From: Agelas oroides
Taxonomy: Eukaryota > Porifera > Demospongiae > Agelasida > Agelasidae
Assembly: GCA_949130485.1 (NCBI GenBank)
Contig: OX422184.1
Coordinates: 24,918,917-24,982,916 of the forward strand
Direction: 5' to 3'
Length of the DNA: 64,000 nucleotides
In this document: positions 1 through 12,600 of the stretch, one piece after another
Numbering within the stretch: the first letter of the stretch is position 1
Layout of the letters: every line of letters begins with the position of its first letter
Notes under the pieces: model-generated
Told to the model about the DNA's origin: nothing
Database searches by the model: none
The model's input: only the letters and a program-made list of their open reading frames with translations
Made by a program: the position numbers and the translations under genes

Positions 1-1
1 G

Positions 2-2912
2 CATGAAGCTTGTCGTCGCTACTCAGAGTACCATGTGGGTATTGTGAAGTACCTTGTTGGTGAACGGGGGTGCAGTACAGCTTTTCAGAACAAATATGGT
101 AACACTCCACTACATGAAGCTTGTCGTCGCGGTTATGTAGATATTGTGAGGTACCTTGTTAGTGAACAGGGCTGCAACATTTCACGTGAGAACAAGTGGG
201 GTGATACTCCACTACATGAAGCTTGCAGAAATGGACGTAAAGACATGGTTGAAATCCTTCTAACTAGCAGTGTGGCCTGCAAATCCAAGGGCAACAATGG
301 TGAAACTCCTCTCCATAGTTCTTGCCGCCATGGTTGGCTAGACATAACTAGGAGGCTAGTTGAGGAATACTGCTGTGATCCAGGAATTACGGATGAGTGG
401 AATGGTGATACTCCACTGCATATAGCTTGTCATAAGGGTCATGTGGAGATTGTGAGATACCTTGTAATTGAATTGGGGTGCAGTACAGCATGTATAAACA
501 AGAAAGGTAATACTCCACTACACGAGGCTTGCAGTTGCAACAGGGTTGATACTGTTCAATTTCTTTTGCGCACTGGTAGAGTTGACCCATGGAGTGAGAA
601 TTATAGCAATCAAACACCACTGCAAATGACTGAAGACTATGAGATATCAAAAATGTTTGCTGGTTTTGCTGGCTTGACTAAGAAAAACTTACAAAGATCA
701 GTTAAGGTCTTCATTTTTGGTAATCCATCTGCCGGTAAAAGTACGCTGGTGAAGGTTATCGAGAACAAGGTCACTAGTTGGTTAGGAACATTTGGTGGCC
801 AGTTTAGAAATGTGTCTGGAGTTGAACCAAAGACTGCTGGCATTAATACAATCACCATTCAAAGCAGCAAGTTAGGCACTGTCACTATCTATGACCTAGC
901 AGGTCAGCCTGAGTACTACTCTAGCCATGATACAATGATACAGAACCTGATGTCTTCTTCAGCTGTTATCTTCATAGCTGTAATCAAGCTCAGTGAGAGT
1001 GAGGCTGACGTGATTAGAAAATTACAGTATTGGATCTCATTCATTACGAACCTCAGCAGCCGAGCAAAGGCCACTGCCCACCTGATGGTTGTTGGTAGCT
1101 GGGCAGACAAAGTAAAGGAAGCTGGGGAAAACGTTGATCAGAAGTGGTCTAATGTCAAAAAAGCTTGCATCTCCTCTACCTCTCCCCTGCATTTTGTTGG
1201 ATTCACATCTCTAGACTGTCGTAAACTGGCTTCTAGTGGGTTAGATAAGATCTGTGGCATGATGGAATCCAGTTGTACTGCACTCAGAGAGGTTGCAAAG
1301 CAGACAGAGGTCATCTATCCACATTTGTTACATACTTTTATTAACACCAAGCTCTGTACTAACGTTGCCCACAGTGTAAAGGAGCTGTGTGATCACATTA
1401 GGGAAGAGGAAGATTCTATTCTCCCAACTGAACCAAACTTACTATCTCCATTGCTGAACAGCCTCAATGATGGAGGACACCTGCTCTATCTACGCCATGG
1501 GAAAGATTTTGAAAAAGGTTGGATAGTTACTGATGAACAAGCTATTCTCTCCAAAGTTAATGGCACAATTTTTGCTCCAGAATACTTCACACAGCACCAT
1601 GACATAGCTACCAGTACTGGAGTTGTGTCACAGTCCAAGATAGCTGGTGTGTTTGCAGAATACAATATTGACATGATCTTGTGTTTTCTAACTGAATTTG
1701 AGTTCTGCAAGAAGATAAAGGACTCGCTTAACCTCAGACAGATAGCCAACAGTGACCCTTCCAATTCAGCCATGACTTCAACTGGTGAGTCCTCAGAAAG
1801 CTACTACTACTTCCCAGCTCTAGTTCAAGTGGAGCACCACACAGAGGTCTGGCAAAGCAGTGGTCCTGTCCAGTATCAGTGTGGCTGGTATCTGCAGTGT
1901 TCCAAGGAAGGGCAGTACCTGACTCCACGATTCCTACATGTGTTGCTCCTTCGCCTGGCCTTCTCTTTTGCCCTGCCCCCTAACAGCTCCCGGCACAGCA
2001 AAATCTCACCTGTGCTGAGAAGGAGGTGTGTAGTTTGGAAGAATGGAATCCAGTGGGTAAACCGGGATGGTGTTGAAACTCGAGTAGAGGTAATTGAACA
2101 CAGTCAGACAGTGTTATTGCAATTGTGCTGTCCAGAGAAGAAAGCACTGGCATGTGTTGAACTCCGATCATCCTTGGTTTCTATGATACTGAATTGTCTC
2201 CAAGAGCTTTGTCCAGCAGTTGATACCAGAGAATCTCTCATTGACCCTACTCACTTGTGTCAGCATCAACTTGGTAGCACAAAGGAACTCATCACATACG
2301 AAATCGCTGACATTGCTAAGGCTGTTCAAGAGGGAAAGTCATTTGAACCAGATCCGACTGGACGAAAGGCAGTTGATTTAGAGGCTGCTCTCTACTTTGA
2401 GCCATATTTGGGATTACAGAGAAAGGTACTGGACCACTTGTTCTGCAAGTACTGTGCAAGGAGTGAGGTTAGTGAGAGCTTTCTCCATGACCTAGCTGGA
2501 TGTTTCTGTCAAGATATGAAGGAACGGGTCCCATTAGCAACACTGCTGAAGGTGTTGAAAGTCCCACCAGGATATATTCAGAGTATCAACGAGCAATTTC
2601 CTGAAGAGAGAGATAATCATGTCAGAAGACACTTTCGTGTCTTAGTCGCCTGGAAAGATAACTTTGACACTGGTGGTGGCACATATCAGAGTCTTAGAGC
2701 TGCTCTCGACAAATACAGCATCTTCTGTGGCAGAAATCCACTGGTGAGTATGAGTATTGTTTATCATGTGCAGACGTTGTAGCTACACAAATTTTTGTTT
2801 TCCCTCACACATCTTACTACAATCAATTTCCTGGTACAATTTGATCCTCCCACAGATTGTCCTCCAGAATGGCCGTTTAGAACCCACTGCATTGCAAGAA
2901 CCTATGACCTGA
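2..2912 (+). CDS. ANK-Roc-COR-death domain protein (ROCO family), 5' partial
   Basis: The frame is open from base 2, so the gene starts outside the window. Exons are 2-2743 (donor GTGAGT, phase 0) and 2856-2912 (acceptor CACAG), ending in TGA at 2910-2912. Counting base 2 as residue 1, residues 1-205 are ankyrin repeats (TPLHEAC, DIVRYLV). Roc starts near residue 233, with P-loop GNPSAGKST (about 240) and switch DLAGQPEYYSSH (298). A COR region covers about 440-760 and a death-fold region about 800-905. Family knowledge: Roc-COR proteins are intracellular dimerising GTPase switches; a death domain suggests a link to immune or cell-death signalling (inference). No kinase follows, unlike the neighbouring LRRK-type gene. 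No frame breaks are seen in 2.8 kb. Confidence 0.85.
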
Positions 2913-2981
2913 TAGGTAAATGCATGTTTGTAATAAGTTTCTTTACACTATACCATTGTTGTAGCTGGGGAATTATGGTTC

Positions 2982-2987
2982 AATAAA
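2982..2987 (+). promoter_or_regulatory. Probable polyadenylation signal AATAAA
   Basis: AATAAA lies 70 bases after the TGA of the ANK-Roc-COR-death gene and is the first such hexamer downstream. Confidence 0.5.
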
Positions 2988-3976
2988 CACCTGAGGATTA
3001 GAGTTGGTTGTCATAACTCCCATGGGGCTATCTTGTTATAAGTGTTATCAACCATAAACACAACTGTGGCCTTGTTCCTTTGCCCTTACCTTTCATTATG
3101 TGCAGTTTTTTTTAGGTGTGCTTATTGCCTCAAACCCAGGCTTTCCAATTCCAATTTTGTCCCACAGCTTCTGAGAAAAGAAACAAACAAACAAGAAAAG
3201 CAATGATTTTTCTCAAAAGCTGCAAAACAAAATCTGGAATGGAAAGCCCGGGTTCAAGGCCGAAGTTTGTAGTGTGTATGAGCACTCCAGAGATCGAAAA
3301 CCACACAACAGAAATTCAAAATGTTTTTATTGGCAACCACAAACCATGACAACTGATAACTAAGTATATGTGCAACACTTTGTGGCTAGAATACATGACT
3401 TGACAGTATTGAATAGGGTGACTATATAGCCTCATTCACTGCCCAGCTTTCCTTCACTTGCAGTACAGAAAAGCAGGAGAGGGTCTGGTACTGGTATTTT
3501 TTCTCACATGAGTAACGTCAGGATAGAAAGGATGGTAGAAGGGGGTTTAATTGTGCATGGGCACACAGGGCCCAGAACAGCAAAAAGAGCCAAAGTACCA
3601 CACGTATCTAGCTAGCGGAGGGCAACTGTTGTACACACAGTAAGTGTTGAGCATGTAGTCGTTTGAACAAGAAGTGAAATGCAGCCTGTTCATTCTGAAA
3701 ATTTTCGCCATTTTCTGATTATGCTACGCTCACGTGAGAAAAGATACCAGGCTCTTCTCACTTTTCCGTGCTTGGTTACATTTGCAGAATTTCAGGTCAG
3801 CAGTCCACACGTCATAAATGCATTGCCGAGTTGTTCCAAGATCTTTAGGAAGTGAGACTTGTTTAATAGGCCTTCAAGTTTCATGAATTTGTGTTAATAG
3901 CTTATGACTTATATAATCAGCACATACGACAAATTTCAATTTTTGCCCTGTCGAAACATTTTGTGAAATAAATTTC

Positions 3977-4174
3977 GTGATTTCACATCAAAGGCCATGT
4001 CCATTCCCTATTGAAGCAATAACAAGCAACTTCGGCCAAGTTTACAAGGGTGTACTGGATACTACTGTTGGCAAGGGGTGTCCTTACCAGCAGGCAAACC
4101 AAGAATGGCCTTTAGTTCAAATGCAGCTTGCCAAAGTGGCCATCATCGAATGTAGCCGGTTCTTACAGTATTAG
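3977..4174 (+). pseudogene. Possible protein-kinase glycine-loop fragment
   Basis: A 65-codon reading frame contains SNFGQVYKGVL, which matches the glycine-rich loop of tyrosine kinases (GxFGxVYKG). No VAIK lysine or catalytic loop follows, and no splice-linked continuation was found. It is either a relic exon or chance. Confidence 0.22.
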
Positions 4175-5288
4175 CTGAAATAGCTATGCAGAGGTACGAT
4201 AGTACTACGAACTATACTGTGGGGGCCAGAAAGAATAAGTCTGGCTGTACATTATCAACGCTATATAAAATGATGGAACAGCTATAAGTTAGCCATTGAC
4301 ACAATCTAACCACGCAGCAATGCGTGGCTCAAAGGAAATTTTCGCAAGTGAATTTTTTGCAGTCTAGACAAATCTGTGAAAACTGTAAAAATTTTGGACC
4401 ACGAAACTTTCTCACTATACAGTGTAACCTTTCCGTTCCCATTTCTTTCCTGTTGTAAAATGACTTCCAAGATCTGTTGTCTCTAATAGCCTCATCTTCT
4501 TTTCACTATTAAGAACATTGTGCATAATATTACTAGTCTTGTGCCAGATTATCTGGGCTAGAAACTAATTCAACATTCATAAGATGTTTTTTTTTTTTCA
4601 TTTCCAGTGTTAGTATCTTGTTTCAACTTCAGATCATTCAGGTTATGTGCCAAATAACTGTACAGAAGCTTAAAGACCTCATGAACCACAGCTGCTCACT
4701 GAACATCTTATACAAGACAATCAGAAGTTAATCTCATCATCAATAATTTGCGTAGCAAGTTTATTTTTGTAGCTTTTAAATTATAAGTATGTAAAATTCT
4801 AATGGACCTGCATGATACTATTTAAATGGGCTAATTATTTTTTGCTTTCTATTCTTCAATTCTTAACACTTTTCCTATTATTTGTACCTGTCAAGCTGAT
4901 CAACCATAAAATTTGAGTGTACAGTAGCTGGAGTAGCAATGCTTCTAAGTATATATAATCTTGCAAATAATCTGGGATAGCACAAGTACTGCCACCATGA
5001 ATAACTGCATAACCACCACCACCACCAAAAGACATCTCAGAAAACTGACTGTATACTTTCAGATGGTCCAGGCTGATTGGGGCGAGCCTGAGCGAGCTCC
5101 ACACTATATAGCGGGACTGCATTGCGCACGTGCGTGTGTATGTCGGGCACATGCACTCGGTGAAGGGCTATTCGGCCAGAGTGCAGCGTCGATGTCGGTG
5201 ACCCGGAGCGGAGACGACTGAAGTTGAAGCACGCATTGAAACTTACCCCTTGCTGCAACTTGTTGGCACATGTGATACCTAGCTATAA

Positions 5289-5332
5289 TCTGGACCCCAG
5301 ACCCTTCCGGCTAGAAGGATCTGGGGTCCAGA
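5289..5332. repeat. 19-bp inverted repeat (hairpin)
   Basis: Arms 5289-5307 and 5314-5332 begin and end with TCTGGACCCCAGA and its complement, with one mismatch and a 6-base loop. It looks like a minimal foldback element; no target duplication was resolved. Confidence 0.7.
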
Positions 5333-6298
5333 CCGGCTAACGTAGCTAGCTATATCATAGGGCTTATCTCTATAGATCTATCGCAGGCCAGGAATTTTAG
5401 AAGGGGGGTTACATGGATGTCTGATTTGCATAAGACTAGGGGGGTTTGGGGGCATGCTCCCCCAGGGAAGTTTTAGAAATTAGATGCTCTGAGATTGCTT
5501 CTGAGGCCATTTTGGGACAGAAGCAGAGCCGTAGTAGCTATATACATGGCTCGCGGAGTATTGCATCCAATTTTGGCTGTCCATGTATGCATTTACTAAG
5601 CCAGCTGACTTCGAATTTTCCCGAGAGAAGGTACTAAGGTTGGCAGAACAGCAGGTGCATGGGTGACATCGCTAGAAGGACAACTCTCGAGCGCCTGAAC
5701 TGGCGATTTATTTACGCACGTATGCGCGTCCTTTCATCGCAGCGGCGTAAACAGCTTACGCGTGTGTTCCGCGCTGGTCTTCCATGAACACTGTAGCTGC
5801 AACCAGACTCGTTTGGACATCGGTGATTCTCAACAGCAGTGAGACTAGTGGACCACTTTCAAACGGTAGGATACTTAAAATGTACAGTTTAGAGGTGTAT
5901 ATAAAATCTTTTGGAAGTCAAAAGGGGGGTTCGAGCGAACCCCCTCGAACCCCCCCTGCCTACGGGCCTGATAATCGGATACTTTAATATGCGTCATCAA
6001 GTTTGCCTTATTACGCTCATGTAGACTATCAGTGGACAGTGACAAATTCTGGCTGTGTGTGCCATGACAAGTTAATAAATCAGCAGTTTGCTGCTTGCTC
6101 AAGCTCGCCCCACGATGATGACTAATCTCACTAGTAATATGTTTGCTTGTTATCCTGTGACACATAATTATCGTGATTGCGCAAGCGCTTGTAGGCGCGG
6201 GGAATTCCAGTGTGTAGTATTTAATGACGTAACCACAGTGCCACACGCATGACACGGAGCTACTGAACTGAAGACGATCTTTTTACAACGCTGCTTCA

Positions 6299-6683
6299 AT
6301 GTCGCTGCACAAACGTTGCCACAAGGGCGACCTAAAAAGTGTGAGAGAATATGTAGAGCAATTGAATGAAGGAGAGCTCGCCGAAAAACTCGCAAGCCTG
6401 AAGGGTATATTCGGTTACACTCCTCTGCACGAAGCGGTCGCCGGCGGACATCACAAAGTTATCGACTTTCTGCTCGAAAAGACCAACGGCGTGCATGTCA
6501 ATAGTCGCGCGAACAGAGGCTACACGCTGCTCCACCTCGCCGCGAAGAACGACCACGAGGAGTGTGTGAAGGTGCTGCTAAACCATGGAGCCGACATTAG
6601 TCTAATGGACGAGTACGGGAAGACGCCCAGACAGACAGCTGAAAGGAGTTCCAAAGGAATTGTGAGGCTACTGCGCAGTATGG
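6299..6683 (+). CDS. LRRK: LRRK1-like gene, exon 1 (ankyrin repeats)
   Basis: ATG at 6299 opens 128 codons with about three ankyrin repeats (TPLHEAVAGGHH, TLLHLAAKNDHEECVKVLL). The donor is G|GTGAGT, phase 1. This start is chosen because no upstream in-frame exon is visible and the first residues already form a repeat helix. Confidence 0.8.
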
Positions 6684-9600
6684 GTGAGTGCTGTGTTTAT
6701 TATCACCTGTTAAGACTTATAGGCCGGCTGGGAGTGGAAATGAACACAACTGAACGAACCGCAACCACGCCTAATTCCCTCTTTCCGTTTTGAATTGCTA
6801 GGCTAATATACCGATAGTATGCCCCACTTTCCCATCCTGGGGTGACGATGGGAGAAGAATTGGGGGATTGCCAACAATGTGAGACAGGCAGGATGGGGTG
6901 TTTGCAACTAGCATTCATTATAATTTTATATAGCGTAAGCCGCCAATTATCAACCGGTACGTATTATCAACAACTGGAATATGGAGGCATTTTAAATGTC
7001 TGGTAGTTTACGTAAGTGTATAGTGGATGAACAGCCTTTTTACTTCCGATCAATGCATTGCGCAAATTGCACAACCGCTATTATCTGCAGGACAAGGGCA
7101 TGTGCGTCAGATTCGCAAAAGACCGACTTTGACCGGAGCTACCATTCGTCAAAACCAGCAGAAAAGGGCTCTAGCGGTTAGGCAGGAGTTCTGAGGCATA
7201 GAAGTGCTCTACTACTGTTAGTCTGGCCATGGTTAAGGTTCATCCTGCTGAATCAGCCATATCTCTGTTAGCTGTTAGCTGGCAAGGCTTGATATTTGCA
7301 TAAATGATGAGCTTGTCTCCTTTTTGCTGATATTTACTGGAAAGTGAAATCTTTCCAACTGCATTGTTTCTCTTCATTGGAAAGGCAATTCTGTAGCCTC
7401 GTTAAGATGCCGCACAAAACTGAACCAAGGATATTCCACATGTTTACATTTGTCAAGTCAACCCTATCCAGTGCTACCACAGAACAAACATGACACCACT
7501 AATCATATTCTTGAGGACCAATGAACGGAATGTTGCCTAGAGGTGCCAAACACAGCTAGCTAAATTCAACCTATTAATATGCATGAGGGGAGAGATTGCC
7601 TGACTTCCAGCCGGAATTACATGCCTTTAATGACCCCTCCCTCCCTCTGTCTACTTGGACACTGACGTCATTCTCATGATAAAATAGACCAGGTCCTCCC
7701 CCTCCGTTTTTGCATACTGCAAGCGATCAAAAACTGGACTGTGGGAAGACCTAGGAACAAGGCTAGCAATTGTGTGCAATTGTGTGCATGGCCAAAAATG
7801 ACATCAAAAGATTCTGTTGATGGCAACGAAGTTCTCAACAAGTATCAAGATTATATTATGAATTCAGTGTGAGCAATATTGCCGCAAAGTTTAAATACAG
7901 CAGTTTGCTATTCTGTGGCTATAACTCTTTGTTTGAATTGTATCACCATAAGCGTTACATTATTCATTCTCTCCATTCCTGTGCCAATTTTGGTGAAGAC
8001 ATATGCTATTGCTTGTGATTGTAATTTCATTCCTTGTGTTCTTTAGTTGGCTAGTCATATTTTTCTCCTACTAAAGCTGTGTATTGGTATATGGTATAAT
8101 AATCATCATCATCCTTATCATCATAATGCACCCAAGTACATGATTCGACTTCCTCAACCTTTTGCTTCTCTATGCAGAGATCATTAAAGAGGTGAAAACC
8201 AATGGTTACAATCTCACAGAACTGCTGCAAGTCCCAATCGACCAGCTAGAACCTAACTGCCTCAACCGAGCACTTGAAGCTGCTGTCAATAATGATAATC
8301 ATGTTAACATTGGAAAACTAATCCTAAAGGGGGCTGATAACATTGAAGATTGTTTGAGGCAGTCCAGAGATCATCTTAAGCCCCATGCCAGAGCAATGCT
8401 GCTCCTGGTGAAGGCTGCAATGCAAGGGGACCGGAACCTTGTTCTGAAACTGTTTGGTGAGCCAATACCGGAAATGGATCCCCAAGAGTACCAGGATGAC
8501 GGCTTTAAAGATGCCCAGAGGGCTCTGGTTGCTGGAGAAATCTCCACAGTTGTTCCCATTGAGATTGCATGGGACAGAAACCTTGTCCTGAAACTGTTTG
8601 GTGAACTACTACCCAAAATGGATATCCAAAAGAACTTGGATGACGTAGCCTCGTTCCCAGGCCTGTTTGAAAAATCGGACCTGGGAACATTTGAAGAGGG
8701 TGACGATTTTCTATATGTCCACAAAGCTGAGATCAGTAGGAAGATCTTCAAAGTAGTTCCCCTCAGAATTGCACACAAAAATGGACACACCCAAGTTTTA
8801 GAGGAACTCTTGCTCAGAACAGACGTAAACATGGAGGAAGGTACTGTTTACTGGCATGGACTACAGCTGCTGGTTCTTGATGTGTGCTGGCTGAGGAGGA
8901 TATACTGGGTGAAGAGGTTGCGGCTGGCAGAAAATGGATTCAAACAGCTTCCAATTGAAATGGGAATGTACCTTAAACAGGTGAGCATTGTGTTATGACT
9001 AACCACTCAAGGCATTTGTTATAATTTTTTTTTTTATCCAAATTTTAATGCAAGACAGAAAATCAGGCATATGGGTTGCCAAAATAGCGGAACAAGCGCT
9101 AGTTCAAAGGCTTCCCAAAGCAAAGACAAAAACAAAAACAAAACAACAACAACAACGAAAAGGAAAAGAGAACAACACTCAAAAATAAGAAAACGAGAGG
9201 ACACAGAGAGTTAATACATATATGCAATAATATGAGATTTAAAGGTAGCTGAAGATGTAGATGTAAGTGGGATGGTTGGGGGTAGGGAATTCCACAAAGA
9301 AACAACAGATACAAAAAAGGAAGATCTATGAGAAACTGAAAGTGTCTGCGGTACAAGTAAGGGTAGACTGTGAGAGTGCCGTAGTGATGGGTGGCGGTGT
9401 GGAGTGAAGGTGGGATACAAGATTAACCATTTACAATCTTCTGGCACATGATTAATTTTTGTACTTGAGGTCGGTTGTGAAGCCATGGCCATTTCAAAAT
9501 TGAGAGTCTCTTTTGCCGAGGAGCTGTCCATAATGACTTAGCCTCGTACCCATGCAGGCTCTCGGTGGGCGGGGGAAAGAGAGAGCCAGGTATCCACTGT

Positions 9601-12600
9601 TTGCGCATGCGCTTAATTTCCCAGAAATCTTGGGAAATCGGAAACTATCGTGTTATATCCGTAAAACCGTGACCTCATAACGTATACTTACCGCTACATC
9701 GTCCGCAAATTTTCTGACCAACGATGGAAGTCTTTCGGTTGTTCATTCTTCTTCGCCCTCCAGCTCACTCTGACGGCTGGGTACTTCTGATATGAGTCTC
9801 AAGGAAGTACAGGTAGCTTCCAGTTTGGACATTTGCTAGGGGAAAGACGTGTTTATACGACTACTGCCTGGTAAGTCTGTGTGATACGAAGTGTTGCCGT
9901 TTGTCATAGACTGTTAGTTAGCAACAACTTATAGCGAGTCAGGGCGGTGTAGCGCTAGCTGTATGTAGTTGTTTCGCTCTTCGCTGCACGCTACTATACT
10001 AGTATACTTGCTAAATAATACGTCACACTATAAATCACGTGGATATGTATTACGCATTCCCCTCCCACTATTGCCTGAACACGTGCTCAGCAGGGGATAA
10101 TTACGCGCATGCACGAACAGTGGATACCAGGCTCTTTTTCTCCCCGCCTACCAAGAGCCTGGGTACGAGGCTAATAATGACTTAGCTGTTCTGGAGTTAT
10201 ACTGGTATGGTAGAATATTGCATGCTATAGGATTTTTTTTATATGCTTTGAGATCAGAGTCACAGTGTGGGATCAGTTCAGGAGGAAATGTTCCTTGAAC
10301 AGATACCACCCTAAAAAAAGATTCTCAAATACTGCATAAGCGAAATCTAGTAACATACATAGAGTAAGCAAACAGTCTATGTCAGCAAGTGGGCAAGGAG
10401 TAGTGGGAAATTGGGTCACGTAAGTATCAACTGCATGGTAGCTAGCTTTATGGTAACAGAAGTATCTATGCTTTTGATTACTGTAATTCCCAAATTTATA
10501 GCAGTCCCTTTATTAAAGCGAGTTTGCATACAGTACAAATCACGAAATTAATGGTAAGTCATTTTGTCACTTGACGTTGGTGACGTTATTGCTGTGAAAA
10601 TGTCGTGTCAATGATTCACCGTGTCTACCAAAGAGAACAAGCCTTACCTACCAGATCCAGACAGGGAAGAGTCGCAGAACAAAGCAGCTGAAGTTTGAGA
10701 AGCGAATAAAAAGGTACTGGTAGAGTTAGGAAAGAAGAGACCAGCTCACACCATCGCTATGATCCTGAACTTCGCACGAAGATTGGGAGGTTTGCCGCTT
10801 CATCTGGCAACAAAGCTGCTGTCGATAAATACTCGAAAGAGCTGGGCAGACCAGTTTAGTTGCTGGGGCTGTAGCTTTTTGTGTGTCCTGTTTCATTTGT
10901 TCTCCGTGCTTTCTTGCATTCTGACCTTGGACTTTTGGGCAGAGTCTTGAAAACATATAACTAGGGCATATGTATTTAGTTGTGTGTCTCTGGCTACAGC
11001 ATTGAAGCTGGACAAAAATGCTGCCACATCAAAGAAAGGAACCACTTTCATCTCTTGAGTACATATTGAAGCTAATAATTCATTCTTCGTTTTCTTGTCA
11101 AGTTGATCAAAACAGTGGCAACTGACACACACACACAAACAGACCAACTTCATAACCCCATTTGTGCGTGTGCTCACAAACTGGCTGGTTAGGTTTCATT
11201 CCTGGAATTAGATGAACTCAAAATGTATTAGTGGTGACTTGAATGATTCACCCACAAATTCTCAATTGGATTTTTGGATCATATACATTATGCTTTAATA
11301 AGACTGTAATTAATGTATTATTTGAACCTAGCGGTGTACAAGTGGTGTCAGTAAAAGTGTCTTACCACTCCTAACCTTCCTCTTCCGTTTCCATGCACAC
11401 CTCTCACATCCATACCCAAGCTTATGAAGCTGGACTTACAGCACAATGAACTCCAGACAATCCCACGCTGCATCCTTGAGCTGCCCGATCTCTGTGAGCT
11501 GAACTTGTCTAACAACAAACTTGTGGAAATCCCAGATGTTCCTGAGTGGTCGTCCTGCCTCACTGTATTTGACCTCTCACACAACCAGCTCACTAGCTTG
11601 CCTCCCAATACCATAGCCACTGCCATTCGCAACCTGAACGTCAGTTACAACATGTTCCACACCATTGCCCAATGTATTTGCTCCTTCACAACCCTCCATG
11701 CACTCGATCTCAGCTACAACCCAGGTATCCGAACACTGCCAGCAGAAATGGGGAGGCTGACCAACCTCTCCAGGCTCACACTTAAGGGGATGAAGAACCT
11801 CAGTGACCCACCTAGAAATGTGCAGAAAGATACAAGGGATTGCATTCGCTACCTCAACAGCAAGCTTAGGTGTGCCAAGGGCTTCTATCGCATGAAGATT
11901 ATGTTACTAGGACTTGCTAATCGAGGGAAAACAACCCTTGTGGCTAGACTCCTGGGAAGAGAGTGTGGAGATGAAACCACAGTGAGACTAGATGTGAGTG
12001 AGTGGACCTACAAACCGAGCCGGGGGAAGAAACCCTTCTTCTTCAGCATCTGGGACTTTGGGGGACAGGAGGAGTACTATGCCACTCACCAGTGCTTCTT
12101 CTCACAACGCTCTTTCTACCTGCTGCTCTTCAATTTGAAAGATGGCATGGAAGGATCCGGAGTCCAAGAACTCAAGCCATGGCTCAATAACATCTCGCTG
12201 AGAGCACCTCGCTCCATGGTCATTATCATTGGTACTCACCTCGATGAGGTAGCTGATGATGAGAGAGATGATGCGACCCACCTTCTGCAAGAAGTAGGTA
12301 AGCTTACTGCCAGCTATATGAACCTTCAGGTTGTCGAGGTGATCCCAGTTGGCTTGAAGAATTACTTTGAGAACATTGGTCTTCTGAAAGAGGCCATCTA
12401 CAACAATGCTTCCACCTACAAGAACAGAGGAGGGCAGCTCATCATGGGCCAGAAAATCCCTGCCAGCTACCACTCCCTTGATAAGCAGCTACAAGGAGTG
12501 CAACAAGAAGTCAGAAATGGCCTTCGTGAGCCTATCATGCACTCCGAGGAGTTTAAGACAATGGTTCAGCAGATGGCTCTTGCTGACATCCAAGATGATG

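Larger units (their letters stand above)
2988..6298. other. Intergenic region with small repeats
   Basis: No convincing gene. It holds a kinase-loop-like fragment (3977-4174), a 19-bp inverted repeat (5289-5332) and two G-rich tracts (near 5400-5460 and 5925-5965) that resemble the ends of the transposon at 53809. CpG-rich patches lie near 5080-5220 and 5690-5780. A short motif GGGGCGAGCCTGAG at about 5080 recurs near 6100 (inverted) and 23990. Confidence 0.5.
8981..11420 (+). other. Intron of the LRRK1-like gene with mobile DNA
   Basis: This 2.4-kb intron holds an A-rich simple stretch near 9120-9180, a 635-bp foldback element (9539-10173), and a decayed transposase fragment (10627-10859). 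Nothing else coding is seen. Confidence 0.7.

Noticed and set aside
9099..9531. Two reverse open frames with leucine/phenylalanine-rich peptides
   Set aside because: They overlap an A-rich simple stretch inside an intron; no start context or domain.
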